Origin: Oopsacas minuta
Taxonomy: Eukaryota > Porifera > Hexactinellida > Lyssacinosida > Leucopsacidae
DNA: 64,000 nt
Reading direction: 5' to 3'
Assembly (NCBI GenBank): GCA_024704765.1
Contig: JAKMXF010000317.1
Span: 62,001 to 126,000 of the forward strand
Shown: one piece after another, positions 33,323 to 44,939 of the stretch
Position numbering within the stretch: position 1 is the stretch's first letter
Layout of the letters: the number at the start of each line of letters is the position of its first letter
Notes under the pieces: generated by a model
Databases searched by the model: none
What the model was told of the DNA's origin: nothing
The model's input: the letters and a program-made list of their open reading frames with translations, nothing else
Made by a program: the position numbers and the translations under genes

Positions 33323-35620
33323 TTCGTTTTCAAAACAACCCGTGTAACATTCAGTCAATTGTGAAAGATTCATTGACTAGAAATTCCCCTTTGGAATGTT
33401 CAGTTAGTCCCATTACCTCAGAAGAAGAGATTCAAGTGGGTCTTAGTCTTAATATGATAGATATTGCTGGAAGGGCATCACTAGTAACTTCTGCCATTGT
33501 AAGGATGTAGCTAAAAGCTTAGTTATGCCTTCAGATGCAGTTTCATCGTTTGGTGAATTCGATATAATGGATCTTCAATTCGATTTACGAAATCTACTTA
33601 TTGTGCCTGCATTTTCAGCTTCTGATTTAGCTTTATATGACATGCTGAAGAGACATTCCAAATGTTAGCTGATAGTGAATTAAGCGAATTTCCTAACTTG
33701 TTTTACTTGTTTAATACCACTGAAGCTCAGTTGTGGGTAGACTTTGTGAAGTTTTAGTGGGGGGAAAATTGTAAGCGAAATGTCCAGGATTGTTTCAATT
33801 AACTGAAGCCTGTTACATTGATGAGTGTTTTGAGTTAATCAATATAATTTCAGATAAGTATTCTAAAAGCTTTGTTGGGTGTAGCCCACTGTCAGTTTTG
33901 TGGGAAGTCCTGACACAGCCTGAAAATTGCTTATTCTTTCATATGTTAGGAAAGAAATGTGTTTTTAGTTGGAGAAATTTAAGTGCCTTCATTAGCTGTG
34001 TTCTGGAACTGAGGAATGAGTTTAACACTTACGTACCACATTAGAAAATATATATACTGAATATCTAGCGAATCGAGTAGACGGTAATGTTACTGAACCT
34101 ATTCCTATTCACCAGCCTTACAGCATTACTTGTTGTGTAGAATGCGAGGAAATGCTGAATCAGTTAGATAGAAGTCGGCTGTGAGATCGACATTAAAACT
34201 AATAAGTTCTGAGAGTTCTATCTTGAATTTTCTGAGTGGCATAGTATTTGTATTACCGAAGAACGTCTTTAGTAAGCAATTGGACAAACGTTTTTGCAGA
34301 CAAATTTCATGATATATATAGTAGGTTGGTAGTAAAATTCAGATCTTATTGGTTGAAAAAACTGATTGTCGTAAAGTAAACAGTCCTTTCCTACGAGCAA
34401 AGCAGAATGTAAAATTGTCGAGTTACCTATTTTATATTCAGCATGAGATAAGTATGTTCAATAATCGGGTAGTTGTCAAATTTTACTCGGAAGGATCCTC
34501 TCACCTCAACATACAGCTGGCACCAGAGTTATAGTCGCCATCATTCTTATAGTGAGCGCAGTAATATGGGAGGACTAGTAGTGAACAATTCAATTAATAA
34601 TATATATAATAACCAATTCAATACTTCTGATAAAACTGGTGGATCTTGTTATGGAATTTAACATACCTATAATCGGCTGATTGATAAAGGAAAGTGAAAT
34701 CTGAAATGAAATCAAAGAATAGGTTTTCTAATACATAAATGCAAGATGTGGGGGCTACCCAGCAATATTTTCGTTATCTGCTCCCTGATTATCCTATTCC
34801 AGGCTATGTCCAGTATTTTGTACAAGATCCGTTTATAATACATATGCACACTGCTAAACAAATCCAACTCTAAATTATTCAAGAACAAGGCTGTTGTTTT
34901 TAATTTAAATGCTACTGGTTCCCTAATTAGCAAATCTCCTTTTGTTCAAATAAAATATTTTATTACGCTCTGACAATACAACCCGAGTATTCTATCAGTC
35001 CGATACCAGTTGCAGAGATGATAAACAGTGATCATAGCACTGCTGAAATCTCGCATTTCTTAAACAAATGGTGTTTAAGTACAAAATAAGTTATTAATAG
35101 AGATTTATAATATATAAGGTGGAAATGGACTATAGTTGGGCGATGATACATAGCACATATTTAATATTTGATAAGTTTACTATTGTGAATTACGTCCAAA
35201 TTGTTGGAGATTGGTAATTAATAGTGAATATCTATTTAAAACAACTCTGCTACATCTATGTTCTGCTCATGTAATGCACAGGATTAGTTATAATTTTTAA
35301 ATAAGTAAAATAGATAAAAACAATAAAAGGAATAATTTTACATTTATTTGGTCGCATTTTGTACAGTAAAAATATTCATGAAATTGACCATCTATTTAAT
35401 TATTATGTTATGTTTCCTGATGTAAAAAACAATCTGTTGTTCTTCAAAATGGAATAGTTGAATTAGAGCAGTGTATTAGGAAGAGATTGTATTAAGGAAT
35501 GAACTTCCAGGAGATTTAAAGATGATTTGCTTGACTTATAGACAGAAGTCACCATTCGGCAAGCATTTTGAACCAATATATGATAACACTACTTATCATG
35601 TTAAAGAATGCAAAGTAATA
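33323..35620 (+). pseudogene. Unidentified degenerate coding tract
   Basis: A run of coding-like segments on the plus strand, each in a different frame, preceded by an acceptor-like TTTTGAATTTCAG. In order: EEEIQVGLSLNMIDIAGRA; KSLVMPSDAVSSFGEFDIMD; FQMLADSELSEFPNLFYLF; IDECFELINIISDKYSKSF, then CVFSWRNLSAFISCVLELRN; YTEYLANRVDGNVTEPIPIH, then CCVECEEMLNQLDRS; RSTLKLISSESSILNFLSG; QQYFRYLLPDYPIPGYVQYF; LLHLCSAHVMHRISYNF; and YRQKSPFGKHFEPIYDNTTY. The LCSAHVMH and SPFxxHFE motifs recall transposase-like repeat proteins of animals, but I cannot name the family. At least seven frame changes make this a pseudogene. Segment limits are approximate. Confidence 0.5.
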
Positions 35621-35726
35621 TAGGAACTATATATGTAATATTGACCATAGATAATCTACTAAGATAAAATCACTTGATTCCCAGAATTGAATGAATTGAG
35701 ATGCATGCATTAGATCGAATTTTAAG

Positions 35727-36190
35727 GTTGTCATTAGTTAGAATTTTCTGAATTGTAACAAGTTAGAATCAATTAATAGTCTATTGTAACAAGTTCGAAT
35801 CGATTTTTCGACTGGGTGGACACAAGTTGAAAAACAAAATATCCATGGTCTGGCATTCTGCAGACTTTACAAAGAATTAGTGCAACAAAAGTCCATCCAA
35901 ACACAAAATTACCATGAAGTCCACATCGCCGCCCCTAGGTAGCTTAATAAAGTGTCAAATGAAAACTCACAGATCCATAAGGTAGTGAACTAAACCCCTA
36001 ATCCCCTCCCAATGGCAGGGGTTTATAATTACTACAATGTAAAGTTTTTGCTGGGCCTCGTTTTGCCGCGCGACATCTCGGAAAAGTAGATTCTGACTTG
36101 TGACAACAGTCTGAAAAATAGATTCTGACTTGTGACAACTAAGGATATTCTGACTAATGACAACTTCGAAATTCTGACTAGTGCAACTTC
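35727..36190. mobile_element. Small element with iterated-motif inverted ends
   Basis: ATTCTGACTTGTGACAAC-type units occur about four times at 36088-36187. Inverted versions (TTGTAACAAGTTAGAATC) occur two to three times at 35727-35818. The two arms align over about 90 bp. The 270 bases between are non-coding. Outer limits and target duplication are not defined. Confidence 0.68.
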
Positions 36191-36361
36191 TCCAAAATAA
36201 TAACAGACTTAGATGTCATAGAATTACGTTCTTTAGATTTACATAGATTTAATCCCCTTATAGGGGGCAAAAGGTATTATGTAAAGATTATGTTTAAATT
36301 TATATAATTCTATAGATTGTTCCACAAGGATATTCCCGGAAAATTAAAATGTACGGAAATA

Positions 36362-37273
36362 CAGTCAGGGGACAAAAGTATTCGACCACACAAATATATT
36401 GTCATAAATTGTATACTCTTTCCCGCTCCTATATATTGTGTAGTCTATATTCGTAGCTGCTATCTAGTAATTTGTATAGAATAACATATGTTTTCAAGAA
36501 TTTCAAAAAATATTTTAGATTGACACTTTTTGAAGGTGTTAATTATTAATAATTATTAGATAATTATTGATAATCAAAATATGTGGTAATTCAAAACCTA
36601 TTAAGAATCTATAATTTCTGACTTGACATTTGAATTCTACGTAGGCGAGTTACCCCAGATTGAAATTTCCAATCGGATTGAACAATTTTTACCAAAGTTA
36701 TAAAAGAATTTCAATTTGTCCCACTTGTGCCACTTTTTTCAAAAAGTGGCACAGGTGGCAGGAAAAAGCGCCACTACAAGGAAATCAACTAGGGTTAGGA
36801 GGAATAAGTCGAAGTAATATTTTCGAATGATATGACTATGCTAACCCTTGAATTCCAAAATAACCTCTTGGTAGCGGCCACTTGTGCCACCTTGGGCAAA
36901 AGGTGGCACAAATGGCACAAATTGAAATTCATCTATAACTCTGGTAAAAATTGTGCAATCCGATTGGAAATTTCAATCTGGGGTAACTCGCCTACGTAGA
37001 ATTCAAATATCAAGTCAGAAATTATAGATTCTTAATAGGTTTTGAATTACCACATATTTTGGTTATCAATAATTATCTAATAATTATTAATAATTAACAC
37101 CTTCAAAAGTGTCAATCTAAAATATTTTTTGAAATTCTTGAAAACATATGTTATTCTATACAAATTACTAGATAGCAGCTACGAATATAGACTACACAAT
37201 ATATAGGAGCGGGAAAGAGTATACAATTTATGACAATATATTTGTGTGGTCGAATACTTTTGTCCCCTGACTG
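36362..37273. mobile_element. 912-bp foldback element with 374-bp arms
   Basis: The two halves, 36362-36735 and 36900-37273, are near-perfect inverted copies starting CAGTCAGGGGACAAAAGTAT, flanked by TA at 36360-36361 and 37274-37275. The 164-base centre contains smaller hairpins such as GTGCCACTTTTTTC/AAAAAGTGGCAC. There is no transposase. Ends of the CAGTCAGGG type with TA duplications suggest mobilisation by a pogo- or Tc1-class enzyme. Confidence 0.93.
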
Positions 37274-37275
37274 TA

Positions 37276-40244
37276 TATTCCATCTAAGATGCTTCATGTT
37301 CCCTTGAGATGGATATTGTGTATTTTCTTCTCTTTCATATTGTCTCATAGGGAGTATTGACAATTTACATACTATGCGTTCTTTCATTGTAGAAAATATG
37401 ATTGGAAAGTTGAAGGAAGAATGTAATAAGTGTATTTGTAACAAATTTCCACGATCTGTAATTATTATAGGAATGCTACGATTACATAATTAAATTAAAA
37501 ATGAGCAATAACTCAACATAGGGACCTGATGTTGGATTAATCGCATCAAACCTGTAAATGGATGGTATTTTCTGGGAGTGGTAAAATCGATCGAGGCACT
37601 AGAATCACTCCTATTAACCCATTTGGATTCATATATTTAAATAATAACGGAGTTCATTATGAGTCAATTGTAGGGGTAGATCTGGCAAATTTAAGTAATG
37701 AATACTTCCTAATAATTGAATTTTTATATTAGTATATGTAGTCATGATTAACCGGTGTATGCAATATATTACCTAATGTATTTGCGCAAAAATTTCGATA
37801 CTCTGTTCCAGAAAAGTAGGCACTAACTGACTTCTACTGTATGTACGCAATCATGAATATTACCATATATGGCTTTATTGATGACAATGCAATAATCTTT
37901 GTAGATATTATATCAAAATGTATTACAAGGGCATGGGAAATTGGGTATATACTATAAATCGGCAATAGTGAGTTTTGTTATATCATTGAGGGTTTTCGAC
38001 TTTGACAAATTATCACCATCCATGGTTACTACTGTAACTCAAAAAAACTGCCAACTTCATCATGACAAATTTTTATTATGATTTACAAAAGAATCTTTAC
38101 ATCATTTCGTAAATTAACTTTGAAATCAAAGATGCGATATTTGACGTTCTACAGCTCATCAAAGATTGGGTCATATTCCAAATAATACTTACTAAGCAAA
38201 GAAATTGCACTTTTTAATAATTATTTTTGCTTTGTTGGTTTGGGGACATAATATTCTACACATCTGTAATATATTTACTTGGTATAAAAGTACTGTTTGT
38301 GCGTTATGAAACCGTGCTGCATACTAATATAATATTTACCGTACACTACTATATCCCTAGCCCAAAGATTCGAGCTTGATTGAAGGCCTTATAGAGAGAA
38401 GGCTATGGTTCAGCATATGCATTTCCCACTGGATATGGCATTGTCACGTCTGGTAATTCTAGTAGTCCGTGCCTTTCGTGCTATAAAAATTCCAAGCTCC
38501 TACAATCAAAACTGTAGATTTTAATTATTTGCTAATTCATAATCACTTATTAGGCTGAAATGTGCATATTATAGTAATATATATTTAGCTGAACAATGTA
38601 TTAATCATATGTTCATCAATAACGTTACTAGATTAGAGGATATTGAGAATTTAGTGTTATGATGACGTAATAGAACAAAAATATGGAATTGACCATATTT
38701 GGGGGTGAGTACGCCTTTTGCCAAAATAAGGGTGAGGGAATGAGTTTTTTAACCTTGAAATTGTCATTTTTGAATTCAGCGCCCAAAGATTGTGTTAGAT
38801 ACCAAATTTAGTGACTAAAAATATAGAATTGACCATATTTTCAATCATACAATGTTCAGGCCTATGCATCTTTGACTGTGGTTTTACTTTGTCACGTCCG
38901 TGGTAATATAAAACAGGAAGGAGTATAAAATGAGGAACGAGTCATATAATTTTAAACTAGACCTTTGCATCAATAAATTGGAATTATTCCTAAATAGTAT
39001 TATTAAAGGAATCTTGTAAAGTACATGACATACTCGGAATAGGGGATAGGGGAACCGGAATCAGAGCCAAAGGAATCTGTAGTTGATAATTCAACTTCAC
39101 ATATTATGTAGATATCTGGATTAGTTTATTGGGTAGAATAATATTCAATGCCATGCTTAAATTCTGAAGAAAAAGTACCTGATGATACCCGAAAACCTTT
39201 GAGAAGTTCTTCATTATTATGAAACAAAATATGTACTTATAGACAAGCCAGAAGATTGACACAAGACAAAAAGCGACTTAGATTTTAAAATTGGCCATTG
39301 AGTTAAGTTACAATTACCAGGATCACTAGTCACAACACTGTCTGCCGTAGACAAAATGATTGAAGAGCTCTTCTACTGATGTACTTATAGTAAATAAGCT
39401 AAGTTAATGTTTAATTCTATGTTGAATATATTGTGTACATTCAAAATATTACAAATAGATGTGTATAATTCCATATAGATTTTAAAGTTCTGTTTAAATT
39501 GTCCACTAATACAAAGGAATTTCGTTAGAACTCCTAGCAGATTCTCGTTAGTCATTACTACGTCAATCTGATTAAAGTACATTTGTTAGAAAATGTATTG
39601 TTCAAGCAAAATTAGCTGATAAAAATTAGGAATCTTTTTTGAGGAGATCAAATTTGGTGGCAAATATGAAATATGTACTTGTTTGTTGTTCCTACATTTG
39701 TAATTCGCTGTATTTGGAAATTATTTAATTACTTAATAAACTTATAAAGAATTTGCTAAGTTACCTCTTGTAAATGAAAATTAGTATGGAAAAAGAAAAT
39801 GGTAACTAAAGCAAGTATGCTAAAGTGACTTCCTATACGTAAGAAAACAGTCATTGTGAATAGGCTCACAAGATAACAATCTATACAGCAGCTACAGTAT
39901 TGTAAAGACTAAGAAATTGAGAAATAATACATAATTTCAAAAAAATGAAAAAGTAGACATCCTGTTGTTCTTTAAGAAAATGAATTATAGAATACGATAG
40001 AAGGTCATTGTAAATTATGAAGTGATTCTGGTGGTAAGGATTTCGAGAATAGATATAAAACTTTGAGTCCGTAATACACAAAAACTGTGAACATAATGAT
40101 TTTGGAATGCTGTTGTGGGCTCTAATTTTTAGTATTTCACTATAATATTGATATAGTTAGAAAGGTTCACATCTAAACTATTGATTAGAATTAAAATAAT
40201 TTAGATTCAGCATGATGAAGGTTAAGAACAACAGTTTAACATTT
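37276..40244. other. Intronic stretch without recognised element
   Basis: About 3 kb of AT-rich sequence. Short open frames only. I see no transposase motif, hairpin or paired termini. Confidence 0.4.
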
Positions 40245-40430
40245 TGTTCTTGTATAATCTAATCCATCCCCCGCAACTTACATTTCCAAATTTAACTCTG
40301 AAAGCTAATAGTTAAGCGAGTTCTAGGAAATTGCGAATTTAATCTAATTTAAGTAAACGTCAATATCTCCCAAATATAAGGAATTTCAGAATCCAATTCG
40401 AAATTTTAGACCAGTCGCTAGTCTGTCAAA

Positions 40431-41320
40431 ATGCCCAAGAGGCTCTGGCGATCTCTATTGTGCAAAATTAGCAATAAAATAGGAGTCTCCACCAGAAAAA
40501 CGACTCGAAAATTCGATATCTCTCAATCATATGTTCATAAGATTATCAAAGAGAATGGTGTTACATATCGTAAACGTAGGTGAGTCCCAGATAGCAAACC
40601 CGAACAAGAATTGAGGGCTAAGTCCAGGTGTCTAAAATTACGGAGAGACTTTTTCCCCCATCAAGCACAACTCAAATTGTAATGGATGACGAATCGTATT
40701 TCGAACCAAAGGATGGCAATATCAATGTCAATAAGGATTATTATCTTTCAGAATCTCTCTCAGCCAAGTCTCTGAATCCTAGAATCAGTTATATTCGTAA
40801 ATCCAAGTACCCACCTAAACTTTTAATTTGGTTAGCAATTTCGAAAGAAGGCATATCGGAGCCATACTTTTGTCCTCGGAATCTTTCAGTTATTGGCGAA
40901 ATTTACCGAAATCAATGCATAAAAAAGCATCCAATTCCTTTCTTAGAAAAGTTTCATGATGAGGGTGAATATTACTTCTGGCCTGATCTAGCAGGTAGCC
41001 ATTATGCGAAAGATACGCTTAAACTTCTTGAAGATCTAAATATCCCATATATTCCAAAATCTGCTAACCCTCCTAATACACCTCAATTAAGGCCAATTGA
41101 GGATTTCTGGGGTTATTTGAAATCCAAAGTTTATGAAGGTGGGTGGGAAGCTAAATCCTTCAGAATGTTGAAGCAAAGGATTCGTAAATCAATTAGGCGA
41201 GTGGAATTTTCAATTGTCCAAAGGCTATTTTCAAGTGTCAAGATGAATATCCGAAAATCTGCAGACAATGGCCCATTAGCCGCGATCCATTGGGCTCTAG
41301 CTAAATTAAAATGTAATTAA
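40431..41320 (+). pseudogene. rosa-like (ITm superfamily) transposase, broken
   Basis: A plausible start at 40431 reads MPKRLWRSLLCKIS, then a helix-turn-helix with FDISQSYVHKIIKENGVTY, a TGA stop, and KLRRDFF. A shift leads to the 230-codon frame 40628..41320. Catalytic positions are the Asp in VMDDESYF, the Asp in FWPDLAGSHYA, and the Glu/Asp pair in LRPIEDFWGYLKSKVY. Spacing from the second Asp is 37 residues to the Glu and 38 to the Asp. The RPIEDFW with WEAKS and NGPL end are typical of the rosa-type Tc1 relatives found in arthropods and cnidarians. One stop and one frameshift are visible. Terminal repeats were not found, though its 5' flank recurs inverted at 33085-33240. Confidence 0.8.
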
Positions 41321-41812
41321 ACAAATATGATCGAATTATACAATACTCTGTTGATAATTGATACATGTTCAAACGGGATGAAATTTGTCTAAGTTTTTAT
41401 TGCTCCCCGTTAATGGATTCTTTTCATTTACTTTCAGCAAAACAACTATAACCAATTTAAATTCTAGAAGAGTACGAAGGTGTAGAATTTTTTCTCTTTC
41501 AAAATTTGTTAAAAATTTGGCAACTTTCCTTTCATAATGTATTGCTAGAGGCCATACAAAAGTTTGACCAATGTGAAATAGTGGTGCTTGGTGTCCGATT
41601 GATTAGCAAAGGGGAGGAGACACCCGACGAATATCTTCAATATTTCCCACATCATATTTCACCTTAATTCCATCTAGTTTAGGCTGAAGGGCTTTCAAAG
41701 AAAAATAAAAATAAAAAATATATAGGCAACCATTTCAATACTGGGCGACTATACTAAAGTACAGTCGGCACTGTAAAAAGTAAAAATTTTGAAATTTATA
41801 TATATTGCCTAA

Positions 41813-41885
41813 AACGGCAACACTCCTATATCGGATGATAACAATTAGGATTAAATCAGGTATACAAGTCAGTAAGATTAGTAAT
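41813..41885. repeat. Dispersed repeat (copy of 32951-33025)
   Basis: AAAACGGCAACACTCC, a TATCGGATGATA block and AGTAAGATTAG are shared with 32951-33025 in the same orientation. Both copies lie near rosa-like sequence, so they may belong to the same element family. Confidence 0.6.
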
Positions 41886-42009
41886 TGAAGTCCACATGGT
41901 CGAAGACTAGTAACTTCACACTCGTTCGATGTAAACTGAAGGAGTAATATGCATTGTAAAACACTAAAATGTCGAAATAATGGCACTTTAAGTAGCTCAT
42001 ATACAAATA

Positions 42010-44015
42010 CAGTGGAACCCCGCTTAACGGCCACCTCGATATACTGGCCACTGTTTAAAGTCCCGTTTAATATACTATAGACATTAACATCAATTTATTT
42101 CAGAATTCCGGCCACTCCGCTATTCCGAATTACGGCCATACTTTTAGAACGAAACCTTATTTTAACCTCAGAATTACGGCCAATCTTAACAATAGGAATC
42201 ACTATTGGATGTTTGTAAACGAAAACAATTTCTGGACAATTAATAACAATACATTGGAGTGTATACATATAAATGCAAAACATATTAATGAGACAGTAGT
42301 TCATACTTTATTAATAGCATCGAGCAAACGAAATGAGCTGGATCTCAAACGAAAAGTGGAGTTAATTCATAATTCTTCTGGACAATCGCATCGGCAATTG
42401 GCAGTAAGATTTAATATAGGAAAAAACCAAGTATCTTCCATACTCAAACGAAAAACAGAGTATTTGGCTGCTTATGAGAAAAATCAAAGAGGAAACAGAA
42501 AGCAGCATTGCTATTCCAACGAATTTAATGCTTGACACTGCTATGTGGGATTGGTTTCAATCTGCTCGTTTAAAAACACAACCCTCCCCGGGCCCTTGAT
42601 TCAAGAAAAAGCTTTAGAATTCTCAGCAACTTTAGGGGTTGACGAATTTAAAGCTTCAACGGCTGGCTAAATCGTTTTAATAAACGTCATAATTTAATGT
42701 GTGGAAAATAAGTGGAGAACGGGGATCAGTTGATGATACTACAATGATAGAATGGAAGGAGAAATTGCCATCTTTAATTACAGGTTATCAATTGCACGAT
42801 ATATTCAACATGGACGAGACGGGCATATTATTCCGTGCCCTTCCAGACAAGACTATGCATGAGCGGGCTAAAGGATGTACTGAAGGAAAACGCTCGAAAG
42901 ATCGAGTGACTTGCTTACTTTGTGTTAATGCGTTGAGACTTTGAGCAGACATTGATTATTGGACACTCTCTAAATCCCAGATGTTTTAAGAACATTCCGT
43001 CCTTTCATTTACCCGTAACATATCGTGCAAATAAGAAAGCTTGGATGACTAGCGCACTATACAATGAATGGCTAAATGCTTTTGACGCCAGAATGCGTAA
43101 TCAAAATCGGCATATCCTAGTGTTTTTAGATAATGCGCCATGTCACCCAAGAGGAGCTTCTTTAACCAACATAAAATTAATATTCTTACCAGCAAATATC
43201 ACTTCTGTTCTACAGCCACTCGATCAAGGTATTATCCAGTGTATGAAGTTGCATTATAGAAACGTCTTCTCCGTCGTGTGCTAAGACAGATCAATAATGG
43301 TTGTGAGGATGAAACAGTAGCGAAAAGCATTAACATCTTAGATGCTTGCCACTGGATAGTAGCTGCAGTAAAGGAAATACGTCCCAGCACAGTACAGAAA
43401 TGTTTTTCAAAATGTGGAATAAATTGAATTTCGAAGATGACACAGCAAATAACGAAGATGAAGAAATTCAAACACTAACGAAATTGCTCAACATTTCCTC
43501 GGAGCACAACATTTGTGATAATGCTATTGCTGATCCTCAATCATACGTCAACATGGATAGTGAAATTCAAGTTAATGACAATTTAGAAGGAGAATGGGAA
43601 TCGCGTATTCTGGAAAATTTACAAGAAAATGTAACACAGAAATATCTCTCTGACGAAGGTGAACCAATTGAGCACCCAGGACCGAAAAATTTGGTTTCAG
43701 CGATGCTTTATCCTGGCTTATGAATCTCAAAGTATTCTTGAAGGATAAGTCAATGACTGATGACCTCACTTTGATATCTTCTATTGAAGGTAGAGTTAAC
43801 GAAAAGGCCATTTCTGTATGTTTTCAGATAGCAAACAATCAAAGTTAGATGCATATTTTAACTAATAATTATGTATTAGCATGTTATAATTATTATGGTA
43901 TGGTAAATATTAAAAGAATATGGTTTCTTTCAAAAAGTTTCACAATTACGGCCACCCCGAAATTACGGCCATTTTTCTCGGTCCTGTGGGTGACCGTATT
44001 TCCGGGGTTCCACTG
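42010..44015 (+). mobile_element. Tigger/pogo element, 2006 bp
   Basis: The left end CAGTGGAACCCCGCTTAACG and right end CCGGGGTTCCACTG (inverted CAGTGGAACCCCGG) are flanked by TA at 42008-42009 and 44016-44017. Subterminal blocks with ATTACGGCCA repeats occur on both sides. It lies in the sds22 intron about 420 bp from exon 1. A short derivative is at 19296-19508. Confidence 0.92.
42209..43723 (+). pseudogene. Tigger transposase (CENP-B/DDE_1 class), broken
   Basis: Frames in order. 42209..42535 has the N-terminal CENP-B-type helix-turn-helix (KRKVELIHNSSGQS, then VSSILKRKTEY). 42699..42944 has IFNMDETGILFRALPDKT with the first Asp and KRSKDRVTCLLCVN. 42952..43284 has HILVFLDNAPCHPRG with the second Asp and LQPLDQGIIQ with the third. 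43346..43723 is the acidic C-terminal tail. Stops and shifts lie between each pair, for example TGA near 42943. All three catalytic Asp residues are present but the copy is not translatable as one protein. Tigger enzymes insert at TA, agreeing with the flanks. Confidence 0.9.
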
Positions 44016-44432
44016 TACCTAATATCGACAGCGATTCTGCAGCAAATTTATCTAAATAGATTGTGAGCACTAAGAAAATACACTGAAAAGAACTACAGAC
44101 GCAAGAAGGTTGAGCCTGTAGATTGCTGACTAGATGCTGAAATGTTATAAGTATACCATGTAAAAGCAGCATTTAGAGGGAAATATCCCGAAAGTGGTTT
44201 TATTGGGTTTTTACACAGTATACCTTTTAAAATACCTATTAACAAATCTATAACTTGATTATTTCCAGAAATACTTTGGATTTCGACCGGTAACCCTAAT
44301 AATCGGTTGAAACATCTGGCTATAACTTAAATGAATTGTTTCTCAAATATGGGTAATTCTAGAGGATGAGCTATAGAAACAAAAAGCCACTATTGTTTGA
44401 ATCGGTAAACAATGTAAATAAGAAAATATTAC

Positions 44433-44902
44433 CTATTGGCACCCAGTTCTAACACAATTAGGAACTTAAGATGTGAGAGACATTGAATCTCAGATATCTT
44501 ATTTTGAATTAAATAGAGATTTTCTAATAGTGAGAGGGGTTCAAGGTTTTCGACCATTCGGACGTTGTTGAATGAAATATCAAGGGTGATTAAGTTAGGA
44601 ACATTGTTAAGAGGTTCTATTCTGTCAAGAAGGTTATCATAAAGATCTAACTCCTTCAAAAGAGGGAGAAATGGAATGCTCACTATTGAACTAATTTCAT
44701 TTCTTCTAAGGCATAAGATTTGAATTTGAGTAAATTGAGAAAGATCTGGTAAATGTTTTAGTCCACTGTGCATGAAATTAACTTCGGACTCATCAATAAC
44801 AGTTGTTTTCAACGAGTTTTGATTTAGAAGTTCAGAATTGCTGATATTAAATCCTTCACATTGAGGCAGGATAGTTGGGTCAGATGGATCGAAATTAGCC
44901 AT
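44433..44902 (-). CDS. sds22: sds22 exon 1 (PP1 regulatory subunit 7, N-terminal half)
   Basis: The exon begins at the ATG 44902..44900 (MANFDPSDPT) and gives 156 codons plus two bases. After an N-terminal lead of about 58 residues, the leucine-rich repeats start: ILCLRRNEI, LKELDLYDNLL, LITLDISFNNV, LENLYLIQNKI, and LIVLELGANR cut by the splice site. This order, and phrases such as LCLRxN, ELDLYDN and LDISFN, match sds22 of animals and yeast. The donor is AATAG|GTAATA. With exon 2 the protein is 317 aa with 11 repeats plus cap, close to the human protein apart from a shorter acidic N-terminus. It is a predicted nuclear/cytosolic regulator of PP1. A palindrome begins about 35 bases upstream. 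An extra 5' exon cannot be excluded. Confidence 0.94.
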
Positions 44903-44939
44903 ATACTCTAATATAAATGGGTATGTGAGAATGCAAATA

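Larger units (their letters stand above)
7961..44432 (-). other. sds22: 36.5-kb sds22 intron packed with transposons
   Basis: On the minus strand the donor is AATAG|GTAATA (44433|44432) and the acceptor is CTTCTAG|AATACGG (7961|7960). The intron phase fits exactly: AG plus A makes Arg. The 36,472 bp contain at least ten identifiable mobile elements in several superfamilies, listed separately. No other sds22 exon is needed to complete the protein, and I found no intact host gene inside. By contrast, the introns of the P-like pseudogene at 46-49 kb are only about 60-150 bases long. Confidence 0.9.

Noticed and set aside
35727-36190. CRISPR-like array of short repeats
   Set aside because: Units are few, irregularly spaced, diverged and inverted on the other side, and the DNA is eukaryotic; they are transposon ends.
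7477-44902. Two separate leucine-rich repeat genes
   Set aside because: The left part lacks an N-terminal half and the right part lacks a C-terminus and stop context. Splice sites and codon phase join them into one full-length sds22.
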